Source: an uncultured Pseudomonadota bacterium
GTDB taxonomy: Bacteria > Pseudomonadota > Alphaproteobacteria > RF32 > CAG-239
NCBI GenBank assembly: GCA_902494875.1
Contig: CABUUO010000014.1
Location: 1-29,393, forward strand
Direction: 5' to 3'
Length of the DNA: 29,393 nucleotides
The translations under genes were made by a program, and so were the position numbers. The notes under the pieces are model-generated. The model made no database searches. It was not told the DNA's origin and saw only the letters and a program-made list of their open reading frames with translations. Of this stretch, positions 1 to 8,228 are shown piece after piece (position 1 is the first letter of the stretch; each line of letters begins with the position of its first letter).

Positions 1-64
1 AGGCGCAGACAGAGAGCGCCAGAGCGGATACGGAAAGTAAGCACATATGATTAATATTGAGCAT
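1..64 (-). CDS. 5' end of an exported protein (truncated by window edge)
   Basis: Only the first 21 codons are visible. They read MLNINHMCLLSVSALALSVCA, a short polar start followed by a hydrophobic stretch ending in small residues, as in a Sec signal peptide. An AAGGAG Shine-Dalgarno lies at 73-78, eight bases before the ATG, which fixes the start. The upstream region is homologous to that of the Cys-rich exported gene starting at 19511 (same promoter spacing and a shared 16-base block). I therefore infer that this is another member of that exported family, but the mature protein is outside the window. Too short to detect by length alone. Confidence 0.6.
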   Translation of the reverse strand, partial: MLNINHMCLLSVSALALSVCA

Positions 65-78
65 GGCACAAACTCCTT

Positions 79-94
79 AATAATTAGAACTAAA
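79..94 (-). repeat. Conserved 16-base 5'UTR block, copy 1
   Basis: The plus-strand bases AATAATTAGAACTAAA are identical to 19525-19540. In both places the block lies between the promoter -10 and the ribosome binding site of a minus-strand exported gene, so it would be in the mRNA leader. Weaker similarity extends to about position 220. Function unknown; it could be a regulatory leader or simply recent duplication. Confidence 0.55.
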
Positions 95-104
95 ACCTGA
101 GTAT

Positions 105-133
105 ATTATGCCACGCGCCTCGAAGAAATACAA
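105..133 (-). promoter_or_regulatory. Promoter of the left-edge exported gene
   Basis: On the minus strand TTGTAT (128-133) and CATAAT (105-110) are separated by 17 bases. The same two hexamers with the same 17-base spacing occur upstream of the Cys-rich gene at 19511. Conservation in two otherwise diverged leaders supports a real sigma-70-type promoter. Confidence 0.5.
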
Positions 134-265
134 CAATAAATTACCATCGGAATGGCAATTTTCACAAAAATGTTACAGGAAAACACAAAATATTATGTAT
201 TTAACCGCTAAGCGTTTGTCAACCTTTTGACTGAATCTGCATACGAATGAAAAGCGGAATATATT

Positions 266-835
266 TTAAGCGCGGCCGGAAGAGGCGCTGAGGCGGGTAA
301 TGTCAATGCCGAGGGAATCAATCGCTTTTTGCCATTTGTCCTCGTCTTTGGTACGGAAAACCAGTTCGGTGTCGGGCTGTGTCACCAACCAGGTGTTGTT
401 GATGATTTCCTTTTCCAGCTGTTGCGGCGCCCAACTGGCATAGCCCAAGGCAATAAGGTTTTCTTTCGGCCCCATGCCGAAAGCAATGTCGGTAATAATG
501 TCAATGGAAGAGGAAACGGCAATATTGTCGCTGATGACGATTGTATCGTCTTTGACATAGTCTGTCGAATGAATGACGAACCCGCGCACTTTTTCCAGCG
601 GCCCGCCCTGATGAAGCTCAATCGGGGCAATGGGTTTTATCGTGCTTATCGGAAGCTGGTTTGCTAAATCTGCGAAGGAGAATTCTTTAATCTTTTTGTT
701 GACGACAAAACCCATGGCACCGTCTTTGGTATGAGAACAAATATAAATCAGCGAACCGTCAAAACGCTCATCGTCCATGTGGGGCATGGCAATCAGGCAT
801 TTTCCGGTCAAATAGTTATTCTCGTTTTTCATCAT
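266..835 (-). CDS. yqgE: YqgE/AlgH family protein (DUF179)
   Basis: The 189-residue product is a full-length DUF179 (YqgE/AlgH) protein. Visible family features are the start 'LTGKCLIAMPHMDD..F..SLIYIC.H' (residues 9-34), 'GAMGFVVNK' (39-47), the 'GGP' in the middle and the late 'ALGYASWAPQQLE' block. Members are cytosolic single-domain proteins; AlgH was named in Pseudomonas alginate work, but a biochemical activity is not firmly established. The gene stands alone and is divergent from dsbD. Its ATG (835) has no strong Shine-Dalgarno, and a second ATG follows directly. No clear terminator hairpin is visible downstream (200-265). Confidence 0.9.
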   Translation of the reverse strand: MMKNENNYLTGKCLIAMPHMDDERFDGSLIYICSHTKDGAMGFVVNKKIKEFSFADLANQLPISTIKPIAPIELHQGGPLEKVRGFVIHSTDYVKDDTIVISDNIAVSSSIDIITDIAFGMGPKENLIALGYASWAPQQLEKEIINNTWLVTQPDTELVFRTKDEDKWQKAIDSLGIDITRLSASSGRA

Positions 836-898
836 TTTGAAAATCCAGACATTTATTATTATATTTATTTCATTCCACTCTTGTATAGTATCATAAAA

Positions 899-904
899 TA
901 TAAT
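899..904 (+). promoter_or_regulatory. Candidate -10 box for dsbD
   Basis: A perfect TATAAT sits 37 bases before the dsbD ATG in an AT-rich divergent spacer (836-941). No good -35 hexamer is present at 16-18 bases, so the call rests on the -10 alone. Confidence 0.3.
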
Positions 905-941
905 AACTTAAAAACAGATTTTTATCAACTTAAAGAAATAA

Positions 942-3650
942 ATGAAAAAATTTTTAATTTACATATTTTTTGCTTGCTTTTTTCTGAATTTACGATCCGT
1001 GGCGGCTTCCGAAGGCGGAAAAGTTGTTCTTGAGCTGCAGCCGGAAGATGTTTCTCCTGTTTCTGCCGGCAAAGACGTCGATTCAAGCGTGCCTCGGCAG
1101 ATTGAACGCCTTTTGAAAGACTATAAGCATTTTCATGACCTTTTCCCCGGGGACGCCATCGACGGCAATATTTATGATGAGATCGCCAAAATCTATCCCG
1201 GTATCGGTTATAGGGAACTGAACGAGAAGGCCGGCGACATTCGTTCCGCCGTTAAGGCTTATCGTTATTTCAGAAAACTTTATGATGATATTAAGGAAAA
1301 AATGCTGGTACCGGAGCCTCCGCCGCTGATTGTCGACGAACAGGAATATGATACGCCTTATACCGGAGAATATGTCGATTCGCCGGAACTGCTGGTGATT
1401 AATGATTTCAAAAAAGTCATCTCCTATGGTATGGACAAGCGCGATTTTGAAGCCGTTGAAGCCCGGGCTCAGCGCAATATTTCCGCAAAAGGCGGTGAGG
1501 CGGCCGGTTTTCAACGTTTGGGCGAACTGCTGAAAAAGCTGGAGTGGCAAAAACTTTTTTTCTATGGTGTGGCTTATGACGATCCCTTTTCCGGCAATGA
1601 CGGCCTCGGTTCTTGGGTGGAGGGAGAGCGTGCTTCGGCTCGGCTGATAACCGAAGATATCAATGTGCGGGAACCGATTGTCCGCGCAGCGGTGCATTTC
1701 AACCTGAAACCCGGACAAATGCTGCTTTGGAGTCCCGAAAAAAATCTGGATGAACCTTCATTTGACTTTTCCTCTTCAAAAAACCTGGCCTCTGCCGAGG
1801 TGTTGCTGCCGATGCCGGTCAGAGTGTCCGCGCGGGACAACGATAATATTATGGGCTATACCGGAAACTTTGCCGTCCCGGTAAAGCTGAGCGTAAAAGA
1901 CGTTAATAAACCCTTGGAAGTGAAAGCTGCGGTCAAAGCCAATGTCTGCGGAGAAAACAGCTGCGCGCCGCAGGCTTTTGATCTGCGGTTGGAGCTTTCT
2001 CCCGGCGGAGATACCCTGAAGTCTGCCGTCGGCAGTTTTATTGCCAAAACTTATTCGTCTCTGCCTCAGGACGAACTTGATGATTTGAAAATCGTCAAGG
2101 CTGTTGTCGATCAGCCTTATGACGGCTGCAAAAACGAAACGCTGCGCATTGTGCTTAAAAGCGATGATGCGCCGGAAAAATTTAATATTTTTCTCAAAAG
2201 TCTGGACGGCGGCAATTTTGACCGTCCGAAAATAACGATTGACGGAGAGCTTATCACCGCGCGTTTTTGCTCGCGGGACGAAAATGTCTCTTTATCCGGG
2301 CGGAAATATGAAGTTGCGGCCGGCGTTTCCGTCGGACGTTCTCTGCGGCAGACGGTGACGGCCCGTCCGGCTTCGCTCTGGGATTACGAACGCGGAGAGT
2401 TGTCTTTGGGACTGCTGGTCATGGCCTTTTTCGGAGGGCTGATATTAAACTTTATGCCTTGCGTCTTTCCGGTGCTTTCGTTAAAGTTCCTGTCTCTGAC
2501 CAAATTCGGCGCCATGAAGGAAAATCGCATCCGCCGCGCTTTTGCTTTCACGGTTTTGGGCGTCTTTGTCGCCTTTGCTCTTTTGTGCGCGGTTTTGCTG
2601 CTGCTGAAGTATACGGGACACGCCTTGGGCTGGGGAATGCAGTTTCAAAATCCGTATTTCCTGGTTGGCATCATGTTTGTCATGATCTTGTTCATTGCCC
2701 AGATTTTTGAGCTGATAAATATTCAGACGCCGCAGTTTCTGCTGCGTTGGTTCAACCGTCAGCATACCTCTGACAATTTTTTGAATCTGCTGACCGGGCT
2801 GTTTCTGGTTTTGGTTGCCACGCCTTGCACCGCGCCTTATCTGGGGACGGCGTTGGGCTTTGCTCTGGCCGGAAGTTATTTTGACATCATTGCCGTGATG
2901 ACGGCGGTTGCCCTGGGATTGAGCCTGCCGTATGTGATTCTGGCCGTATCTCCGTCTCTGGGACTTCTGATGCCCAAGCCTGGTGCTTGGATGCAAAGCG
3001 TAAACCGCTTGATGGTTTTAATGCTGTTTTTGACCGTCGTATGGCTTTTTTCGGTGCTTTCGGTTCAGACCTCAAGTTTTGCCGCCTGGATGCAGGCTCT
3101 GTATCTGATCTTGTTTCTGCTGGTGCTGTATTTGCGCCGCCGGACGCTGGACGTGGTTGAAAATCAGAAAGAAAGTCCGGATGTCCGCGAAAAGGCCGCT
3201 AAACTGGTAAAATCAGTTTCTCTGGCGCTGTTGGTTTTGTTTGTCGCATTGGGAATGTATAGCTCTCAAAAGGCCTTTGTCGCACGGCAGTCGGAAGTCT
3301 CCCTCAGCCGCAAGATAAAACTGGACCGGGAACTGATTGATCGGGAACTCAAAGAAGGTAATGCCGTAATTGTCAAGATCGGCGCCGATTGGTGCTTAAC
3401 CTGTAAGTTTAACGATGTGACCGTATTCGGAAATACCGGCGTTGAGGCCGCGTTCAAATACCATAAAGTCAAGTTGATAGAAGTGGATTGGACCAATTAT
3501 GACCGGGAGGTGCTGGCTTTTATGAAAAGTTTCGGCCGCAGCGGCCTGCCTTTTTATATTTTGTTCAGCCGCAGCATTCCCGACGGTATGGTTCTGCCTG
3601 AAATTTTAACCGAAGAAGATTTGGTCAGACTGATAAAAGGCTTAAGCTGA
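942..3650 (+). CDS. dsbD: Thiol:disulfide interchange protein DsbD (ScsB-like, long form)
   Basis: Passes electrons from cytosolic thioredoxin across the inner membrane to periplasmic thiols. A signal peptide (1-22) is followed by a periplasmic part with a redox pair C336/C341 (VCGENSC), typical of the DsbD alpha domain. Next is a CcdA-like membrane domain (about 487-770) with one cysteine in the NFMPCVFP motif (C507) and one in VATPCTAPYLG (C629). A C-terminal thioredoxin domain has WCLTC (C818/C821). All six expected redox cysteines are present. At 902 residues it is far longer than E. coli DsbD (about 565), mainly because of roughly 200 N-terminal residues (about 25-210) that I cannot assign. 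The gene overlaps the convergent rnhA by 9 bases. Its reducing power may serve the Cys-rich exported proteins encoded nearby (inference). Confidence 0.93.
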   Translation: MKKFLIYIFFACFFLNLRSVAASEGGKVVLELQPEDVSPVSAGKDVDSSVPRQIERLLKDYKHFHDLFPGDAIDGNIYDEIAKIYPGIGYRELNEKAGDIRSAVKAYRYFRKLYDDIKEKMLVPEPPPLIVDEQEYDTPYTGEYVDSPELLVINDFKKVISYGMDKRDFEAVEARAQRNISAKGGEAAGFQRLGELLKKLEWQKLFFYGVAYDDPFSGNDGLGSWVEGERASARLITEDINVREPIVRAAVHFNLKPGQMLLWSPEKNLDEPSFDFSSSKNLASAEVLLPMPVRVSARDNDNIMGYTGNFAVPVKLSVKDVNKPLEVKAAVKANVCGENSCAPQAFDLRLELSPGGDTLKSAVGSFIAKTYSSLPQDELDDLKIVKAVVDQPYDGCKNETLRIVLKSDDAPEKFNIFLKSLDGGNFDRPKITIDGELITARFCSRDENVSLSGRKYEVAAGVSVGRSLRQTVTARPASLWDYERGELSLGLLVMAFFGGLILNFMPCVFPVLSLKFLSLTKFGAMKENRIRRAFAFTVLGVFVAFALLCAVLLLLKYTGHALGWGMQFQNPYFLVGIMFVMILFIAQIFELINIQTPQFLLRWFNRQHTSDNFLNLLTGLFLVLVATPCTAPYLGTALGFALAGSYFDIIAVMTAVALGLSLPYVILAVSPSLGLLMPKPGAWMQSVNRLMVLMLFLTVVWLFSVLSVQTSSFAAWMQALYLILFLLVLYLRRRTLDVVENQKESPDVREKAAKLVKSVSLALLVLFVALGMYSSQKAFVARQSEVSLSRKIKLDRELIDRELKEGNAVIVKIGADWCLTCKFNDVTVFGNTGVEAAFKYHKVKLIEVDWTNYDREVLAFMKSFGRSGLPFYILFSRSIPDGMVLPEILTEEDLVRLIKGLS

Positions 3651-4082
3651 AAAACTTTTGGCAAAGTCGCGCGCCAGCTTGTCGACGCGCTCGTTTTCCG
3701 GATGTCCGTTGTGTCCTTTCACCCAGACCCATTTGATTTTGTGTGCGGGCAAAAGTCTGTCAAGTTCCTGCCACAGGTCCAGATTCTTGACCGCCGACTT
3801 TTTGTTGGTGGTTTTCCAGTTGTTCTGTTTCCAGTTCGGCATCCACTGAGTGACGCCGTCCATAACATAGCGGCTGTCGGTATAAAGCGTAATTTCGCAT
3901 TCTCTTTTGAGCGCTTTCAAAGCCTCAATAACCGCCGTCAGCTCCATCCGGTTATTGGTGGTTTCCTTTTCGCCGCCGCTGAGTTCCTTTTCTGTTTCGC
4001 CGCAGCGCAGAATAACGCCCCAGCCGCCGGCGCCGGGATTCCCGGAGCAGGCTCCGTCGGTATAAATTTCAATTGCCGTCAT
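3642..4082 (-). CDS. rnhA: Ribonuclease HI
   Basis: Degrades the RNA strand of RNA-DNA hybrids, removing primers and R-loops in the cytosol. The 146-residue length is normal for bacterial RNase HI. The catalytic set is visible: D9 in IYTDGACSGNPG, E47 in NNRMEL, D69 in LYTDSRYV, H124 in VKGHNGHPENE and D134. It is the last gene of a minus-strand operon with the M16 peptidase, ispH and an AlbA_2 protein; an ispH/rnhA neighbourhood is common in Alphaproteobacteria. Its 3' end overlaps the end of dsbD tail to tail, and no hairpin terminator is visible between them. Confidence 0.95.
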   Translation of the reverse strand: MTAIEIYTDGACSGNPGAGGWGVILRCGETEKELSGGEKETTNNRMELTAVIEALKALKRECEITLYTDSRYVMDGVTQWMPNWKQNNWKTTNKKSAVKNLDLWQELDRLLPAHKIKWVWVKGHNGHPENERVDKLARDFAKSFSA

Positions 4083-4095
4083 TAATTTTAACCTT

Positions 4096-5163
4096 TTATT
4101 CCATATTAATTAAAAATTCGCCGAAAAACTCGTTAATAAGGGCTTCTCTGCCGTCGTCGTCCCGCAGCGCCTTGGCCACAAAGGAACGCAGCCGGTTTTT
4201 GGGAATATGGATTCTGAAATCTTTCGGGGCGCATTCGTCTGCGCCGATAACGCCGTCAACCATCAGGTCTTCGTCAATCAGCGGCGAAAGAATAATTTCC
4301 ACGTTGCAAAACTTGATAATTCCGCGCGGCGGCAGACGCAGTTCCGGCCGCGTAATCAGGTTAAGCTGCCCCTCGATGCCGGGAATAGAGTCCATTTGGT
4401 TGTAATTCAAAAAACGGACTTTGTTATATTCGCCGCTGGTGCTTTCGGTGCGGCAGGTGAGATATATTTCGCGGGCAATGACGTTGCTGTTGTTGGCTGC
4501 CTGAACGGCAAAGCCGATTTTTATATATTTTTCGGGCGGGTTGTCAATGCTCTTGGGATAAAGCATATCTTCGTCAACGTTTTCAAGCGCTTCCAGATAT
4601 TTGTTGGCAATAATCAGTTCAACGTTGGGCTGCGGACGTCTGCCGAACATCCCGGCAATGACTGCATAGGGTGCCGGCACGTTGTTTGAGCCCGAGCGAA
4701 TATAAATGGCGCCGTTGGTCGTTGACATCAGCGGAGCGATTTCGCATTTGGGAATATAAGTCGCGACAAAACCGTCGCCGTTTTCGTCAACGCTGATAAT
4801 ATGGTTGCGCACTTTATTGTGGCTGGGAATGGTACATCCGGAGATGGCGTTTTCCAGCCAGCTCAAAAAACGGTGCACGTTTTTAACTTTGACTTTGGCT
4901 TTGGCCACGTCGCCGACTTCAATGTCTCTGGAACATTCCACGCCCCAGAGAATGACGCCGCCTTCGGAATTTCCGAAACCGGAAATGGCCTTGGACAGGT
5001 TTTTGCGGTCGTCGCGGTGCAGCGTGACAAAGTTTTTGCCGACTGAAACCGCCTGCTTGAAGTCCAGAAACAGCTCTTCGGTCTGCTGGTTAATGATAAA
5101 TTCGTCAATCGCATCTTCGCCGAAATATATCAGTTTCTGAAAAATGTCTTCTGCGCGGGACAT
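4096..5163 (-). CDS. AlbA_2 (Schlafen-type) domain protein
   Basis: This 355-residue protein carries a Schlafen AlbA_2 domain at its N terminus: 'EELFLDFK' (29-36) and 'NLSKAISGFGNSEGGVILWGV' (55-75) are its hallmarks, followed by 'PLMSTTNGAIYIRSGSNNVPA' around 143-163. Proteins with this domain are often labelled putative DNA-binding or ATP-binding regulators; related Schlafen domains are nucleases. The C-terminal half (about 190-355) is beta-rich and not recognised; no helicase or winged-helix tail is evident. A strong ribosome binding site (TAAGGAG) overlaps the ispH stop codon, so translation is probably coupled to ispH. The role in this housekeeping operon is unknown. Confidence 0.8.
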   Translation of the reverse strand: MSRAEDIFQKLIYFGEDAIDEFIINQQTEELFLDFKQAVSVGKNFVTLHRDDRKNLSKAISGFGNSEGGVILWGVECSRDIEVGDVAKAKVKVKNVHRFLSWLENAISGCTIPSHNKVRNHIISVDENGDGFVATYIPKCEIAPLMSTTNGAIYIRSGSNNVPAPYAVIAGMFGRRPQPNVELIIANKYLEALENVDEDMLYPKSIDNPPEKYIKIGFAVQAANNSNVIAREIYLTCRTESTSGEYNKVRFLNYNQMDSIPGIEGQLNLITRPELRLPPRGIIKFCNVEIILSPLIDEDLMVDGVIGADECAPKDFRIHIPKNRLRSFVAKALRDDDGREALINEFFGEFLINME

Positions 5164-5174
5164 GACCTTTCTCC

Positions 5175-6113
5175 TTAAAGCTTAAAGTCAACTTTTTCCT
5201 GCTCGACAATAGCATCGATAATCTTAATTTTATCATAACGGCGGCGCAATTGGTAGAGCAAATCTTCAATCAGATATTCAGGCGCGGAAGCGCCGGCGGT
5301 AATGCCGATTTTTTTTGCGCTTTCCAAAAGTTTCCAGTCCAGTTCGGATGCGTCGTCTATCAGAAAAGCCTGCGGCACGCCGGCCTTGAGCGCCGTTTCT
5401 TTCAGTTGTTTGGAATTGGAAGAGTTTTTGGAACCGATGACCAGAACGACCTCAACCTTGCCGGCGATTTCTTTCACGGCTTTCTGGCGGTTGGTTGTGG
5501 CAAAACAGATGTCGTTTTTTTTCATGCTTTCGATGCTGGGATATTTCTTCTTCAGATATTCGGTAATTTCCAATGTGTCATCCACCGACAAGGTAGTCTG
5601 GGTGACAAAGCCGACGCGCGCTTCCGTCGGAAGAACCAGCCGTTCGGCTTCGGCTTTGGAGTTGATGACATGTATTTTCTCAAGGTTTCGAGCCTGCCCG
5701 ACCGTACCGATGATTTCCACGTGATTTGGCTTGCCGATGACGATGATTTCCCGCTCGTCCGCTTCCAGACGCTGTATGTGACGGTGAACCTTTGCCACCA
5801 GGGGACAGGTGGCGTCAATGGTTTGCAGCCCCAGTGCCGCGGCTTCTTCTTCCGTTTTTTTTGACACGCCGTGTGCCGAAAACACCACCGGCCGTTTCTT
5901 GTCCTCAATTTCGGCAAAATCGTCGATAAAAATCACGCCTTTCTGCTTAAGAGCATTGATAACGTGTTTATTGTGCACAATCTCATGCCGGACATAGATC
6001 GGGGCGCCGAAGCGGGTCAGCGTTTCCTCCACGATGGATATTGCCCGCCGGACGCCGGCGCAAAACCCCCGGGGCTGCGCCAGATAAATTTCCGCCTCTC
6101 TCTTCCCGTTCAT
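5175..6113 (-). CDS. ispH: 4-hydroxy-3-methylbut-2-enyl diphosphate reductase
   Basis: Last step of the MEP pathway: a [4Fe-4S] enzyme reducing HMBPP to IPP and DMAPP. The 312-residue length fits. The three cluster cysteines are visible: C18 (QPRGFCAGV), C103 (DATCPLV) and C203 (DICFATTNRQ). Substrate-binding histidines are H47 (EIVHN), H81 (SAHGVS) and H131 in KPNHVE, with E133 as the expected catalytic Glu. The start is supported by an AGGA motif that overlaps the stop of the upstream peptidase gene, indicating an operon. Its product feeds the HpnCDE squalene enzymes encoded about 4 kb away on the same strand. Confidence 0.97.
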   Translation of the reverse strand: MNGKREAEIYLAQPRGFCAGVRRAISIVEETLTRFGAPIYVRHEIVHNKHVINALKQKGVIFIDDFAEIEDKKRPVVFSAHGVSKKTEEEAAALGLQTIDATCPLVAKVHRHIQRLEADEREIIVIGKPNHVEIIGTVGQARNLEKIHVINSKAEAERLVLPTEARVGFVTQTTLSVDDTLEITEYLKKKYPSIESMKKNDICFATTNRQKAVKEIAGKVEVVLVIGSKNSSNSKQLKETALKAGVPQAFLIDDASELDWKLLESAKKIGITAGASAPEYLIEDLLYQLRRRYDKIKIIDAIVEQEKVDFKL

Positions 6114-6122
6114 CGGCCGTTC

Positions 6123-7385
6123 CTAAAGCCTGATCTGTTTTTCCAGCTCGTCATAGGGCAGATAGTCTCCGATTGAGCCGAGCAGAGTGTAAGAAGGTTT
6201 GCTGGCAAAAATCTTAATCGCGGCGTTTTGAATGTCTTCAAGGCTGACTTTTTCAACTCTGGAAACCATTTCTTCCACCGGAATAACGCGGTCAAACAAA
6301 AGTATCTGCCGAGCCAGAACTTCCGCGGAAGAAGAAGAGCTTTCCAATCCCATCAGCATACTGGCCTTGAGCTGGGTCTTGGCGCGCTCAAGTTCCTTGG
6401 CGGAAACTTTTTCGTTGCAGACTTTGCGGATTTCTTCGGCCACCACCGGCATCAGCTCTTTCAACTCTTCTTTTCCGGTTCCGGCATAAATGCCGAACAG
6501 CCCGTTTTGCGTGTGAGAATTGGCAAAGCTGTAGACGGTGTATACCAGACCGCGTTTTTCTCTGATTTCCTGAAACAGACGCGATGACATTCCGCCGCCG
6601 AACAGGGTCGAAAAGATAATGCCCGGATAATAGTCTTCGGACTCATAGCGGAAACCCTGAAATCCTAAAACGACGTGCGCTTGTTCGATGTCGCGTTTTT
6701 CAATGAAAAAGCCGCCTTTGTAAACCTGAGGCTCTATTCGGAAGTCTGTTTTGCTTTTGTAGCCGGACCAGCGGCTTTCCGCCATTTTGACAAAGGTCTC
6801 GTGCTCAATGTTGCCGACGGCGCAGACAACAATGTTTTCGGCGGCATAATTGCTGGCAAGATATCCGCGCAGCGTGTCGGCGGTAAAGCTCCTGACTTTC
6901 TCTGCCGGTCCGAGAATGGTTCTTCCGAGCGGCTGTCCGGGAAAAGCCGTTTCCTGCAAATAGTCGAAAATAATGTCGTCCGGCGTGTCAATGGATTGTT
7001 TGATTTCCTGAACCACCACCTCGCGTTCTTTTTGCAGTTCCTCTTCGGGAAAGGTTGCGTCCTGTAAAATGTCGGAAATCATGTCCAGCGCCAGTTCGGT
7101 GTCGCCTTTCAGCATTTTGGCATAAAACGCCGTAAACTCGCGGGAAGTATAGGCGTTCATCTGTCCGCCGACATCTTCTATCTCTTCTGAAATCTGCAGC
7201 GCGTTGCGGCGTGTCGTTCCCTTAAAGCAGGTATGTTCGAAAAAGTGCGAAATTCCGTTAACGTCTTCCTTTTCAAAGGCTGATCCGGTTTTAATCCACA
7301 CGCCCAGCGAAACCGTTTCCAGATGCGGCCGCGTCGAAGTGAGGATTCGCAGACCGTTTTTCAATATGCTCATTTGCCATTGCAT
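6123..7385 (-). CDS. M16 family zinc peptidase (mitochondrial-processing-peptidase-like)
   Basis: The 420-residue protein has the inverted zinc motif of M16 peptidases, HFFEH (H47, E50, H51), with the downstream acidic ligand expected in 'EREVVVQEI' (about 124-132). The C-terminal half has 'FGGGMSSRLFQEIREKRGLVY', the arginine-tyrosine region that binds substrate termini in M16B enzymes. It is a complete single-chain M16B protein, as in many Alphaproteobacteria and Rickettsiales. It opens the operon leading to ispH. The ATG at 7385 is chosen because AGGAT lies about 12 bases upstream; an in-frame ATG at 7373 is possible. Physiological substrate unknown. Confidence 0.93.
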   Translation of the reverse strand: MQWQMSILKNGLRILTSTRPHLETVSLGVWIKTGSAFEKEDVNGISHFFEHTCFKGTTRRNALQISEEIEDVGGQMNAYTSREFTAFYAKMLKGDTELALDMISDILQDATFPEEELQKEREVVVQEIKQSIDTPDDIIFDYLQETAFPGQPLGRTILGPAEKVRSFTADTLRGYLASNYAAENIVVCAVGNIEHETFVKMAESRWSGYKSKTDFRIEPQVYKGGFFIEKRDIEQAHVVLGFQGFRYESEDYYPGIIFSTLFGGGMSSRLFQEIREKRGLVYTVYSFANSHTQNGLFGIYAGTGKEELKELMPVVAEEIRKVCNEKVSAKELERAKTQLKASMLMGLESSSSSAEVLARQILLFDRVIPVEEMVSRVEKVSLEDIQNAAIKIFASKPSYTLLGSIGDYLPYDELEKQIRL

Positions 7386-7409
7386 TATTGTTTTTTATCC
7401 TATTTGTTT

Positions 7410-7438
7410 TTGCTTGTTATATTGCACAAGAATATTAT
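7410..7438 (+). promoter_or_regulatory. Candidate promoter of elbB
   Basis: TTGCTT (7410-7415), a 17-base spacer and TATTAT (7433-7438) lie upstream of elbB in the divergent spacer. A perfect TATAAT on the opposite strand (7434-7439) overlaps this -10 and could serve the M16-ispH operon, so the two promoters may compete. The hexamer match is only moderate. Confidence 0.35.
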
Positions 7439-7499
7439 ATAGTATATCAAAATGTAAACAGCATAACAGAGTTATTCTCAGAAAGAAAGGAATTTATTT

Positions 7500-8177
7500 A
7501 TGAGCGATCGCCCTTTATTTGCCGTTGTTTTGTCCGGCTGCGGCGTTTTTGACGGCAGCGAAATTCACGAAGCGGTTTTGACAATGCTGGCTTTAGACGA
7601 AGCCGGCTGTGATTACCGGTGTTTTGCCCCCAACACCTGGCAGGCCAGAACCATAGATCATTTTACCGGGCATGCTGTTGCCATTGCCGGCGATGAGGAT
7701 AACCGCAACGTTTTGGCCGAATCTGCGCGTATTGCCCGCGGTGAAATTAAAGACTTGAAAGAGTTCAAAGCTTCGGACTTTGACGGCATCGTCTTTCCAG
7801 GCGGATTCGGTGCCGCTCTGAATTTGAGCGATTTTGCGGTCAAAGGCGCGGAATGTGAAATAAATCATGAGGTCAGGCGTGCAATTGAGGAAAGCTATAA
7901 GGAGGGGATTGTAATCGGCGCTATGTGCATTGCGCCGACGGTCATTGCCCGCGTTTTGGGAAAAGAACGCGTTAAGGTCACAATCGGCAATGATGCCAAA
8001 GTTGCCGCCGGCATCAGAAAAATGGGTGCGGAACATGAAAACCAGCCGGCGACCGGCGTCTGCGTCGATGAGGAGCACAAGGTCGTCACCACGCCGTGTT
8101 ATATGCTGGCCGTCTCCATTAAGGACATTGCCGCCGGTACCCGCAATCTGGTCAGCGCCATGCTCGACCTGCTGTAA
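7500..8177 (+). CDS. elbB: ElbB/isoprenoid biosynthesis glyoxalase (DJ-1/PfpI-like)
   Basis: Member of the DJ-1/PfpI superfamily called ElbB (ElbA/YhbL). The E. coli protein has glyoxalase III activity and was linked to isoprenoid synthesis through its name. Visible features are the start 'AVVLSGCGVFDGSEIHE' (8-24), 'DGIVFPGGFGAALNLSDFA' (95-113) and the nucleophile elbow 'IGAMCIAP' with C143. The 225-residue length is normal. An AAGGAA ribosome binding site lies eight bases before the ATG. It is a single gene, divergent from the M16-ispH operon and followed by a bidirectional terminator. Confidence 0.93.
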   Translation: MSDRPLFAVVLSGCGVFDGSEIHEAVLTMLALDEAGCDYRCFAPNTWQARTIDHFTGHAVAIAGDEDNRNVLAESARIARGEIKDLKEFKASDFDGIVFPGGFGAALNLSDFAVKGAECEINHEVRRAIEESYKEGIVIGAMCIAPTVIARVLGKERVKVTIGNDAKVAAGIRKMGAEHENQPATGVCVDEEHKVVTTPCYMLAVSIKDIAAGTRNLVSAMLDLL

Positions 8178-8200
8178 ACCCTTTGTCACATGCCAAAAGA

Positions 8201-8225
8201 AACCCCGGATAAATCCGGGGTTTTT
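8201..8225. terminator. Bidirectional Rho-independent terminator
   Basis: AACCCCGGAT pairs with ATCCGGGGTT around a short AT loop, followed by a T run on the plus strand and by TTTCTTTT on the minus strand. It lies between the convergent elbB (+) and Cys-rich gene (-), and can end both. Confidence 0.9.
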
Positions 8226-8228
8226 CGG

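Noticed and set aside
5250..5864. 204-codon frame opposite ispH
   Set aside because: Lies wholly within clearly identified ispH on the other strand; Phe/Gly/Asp-rich shadow product.
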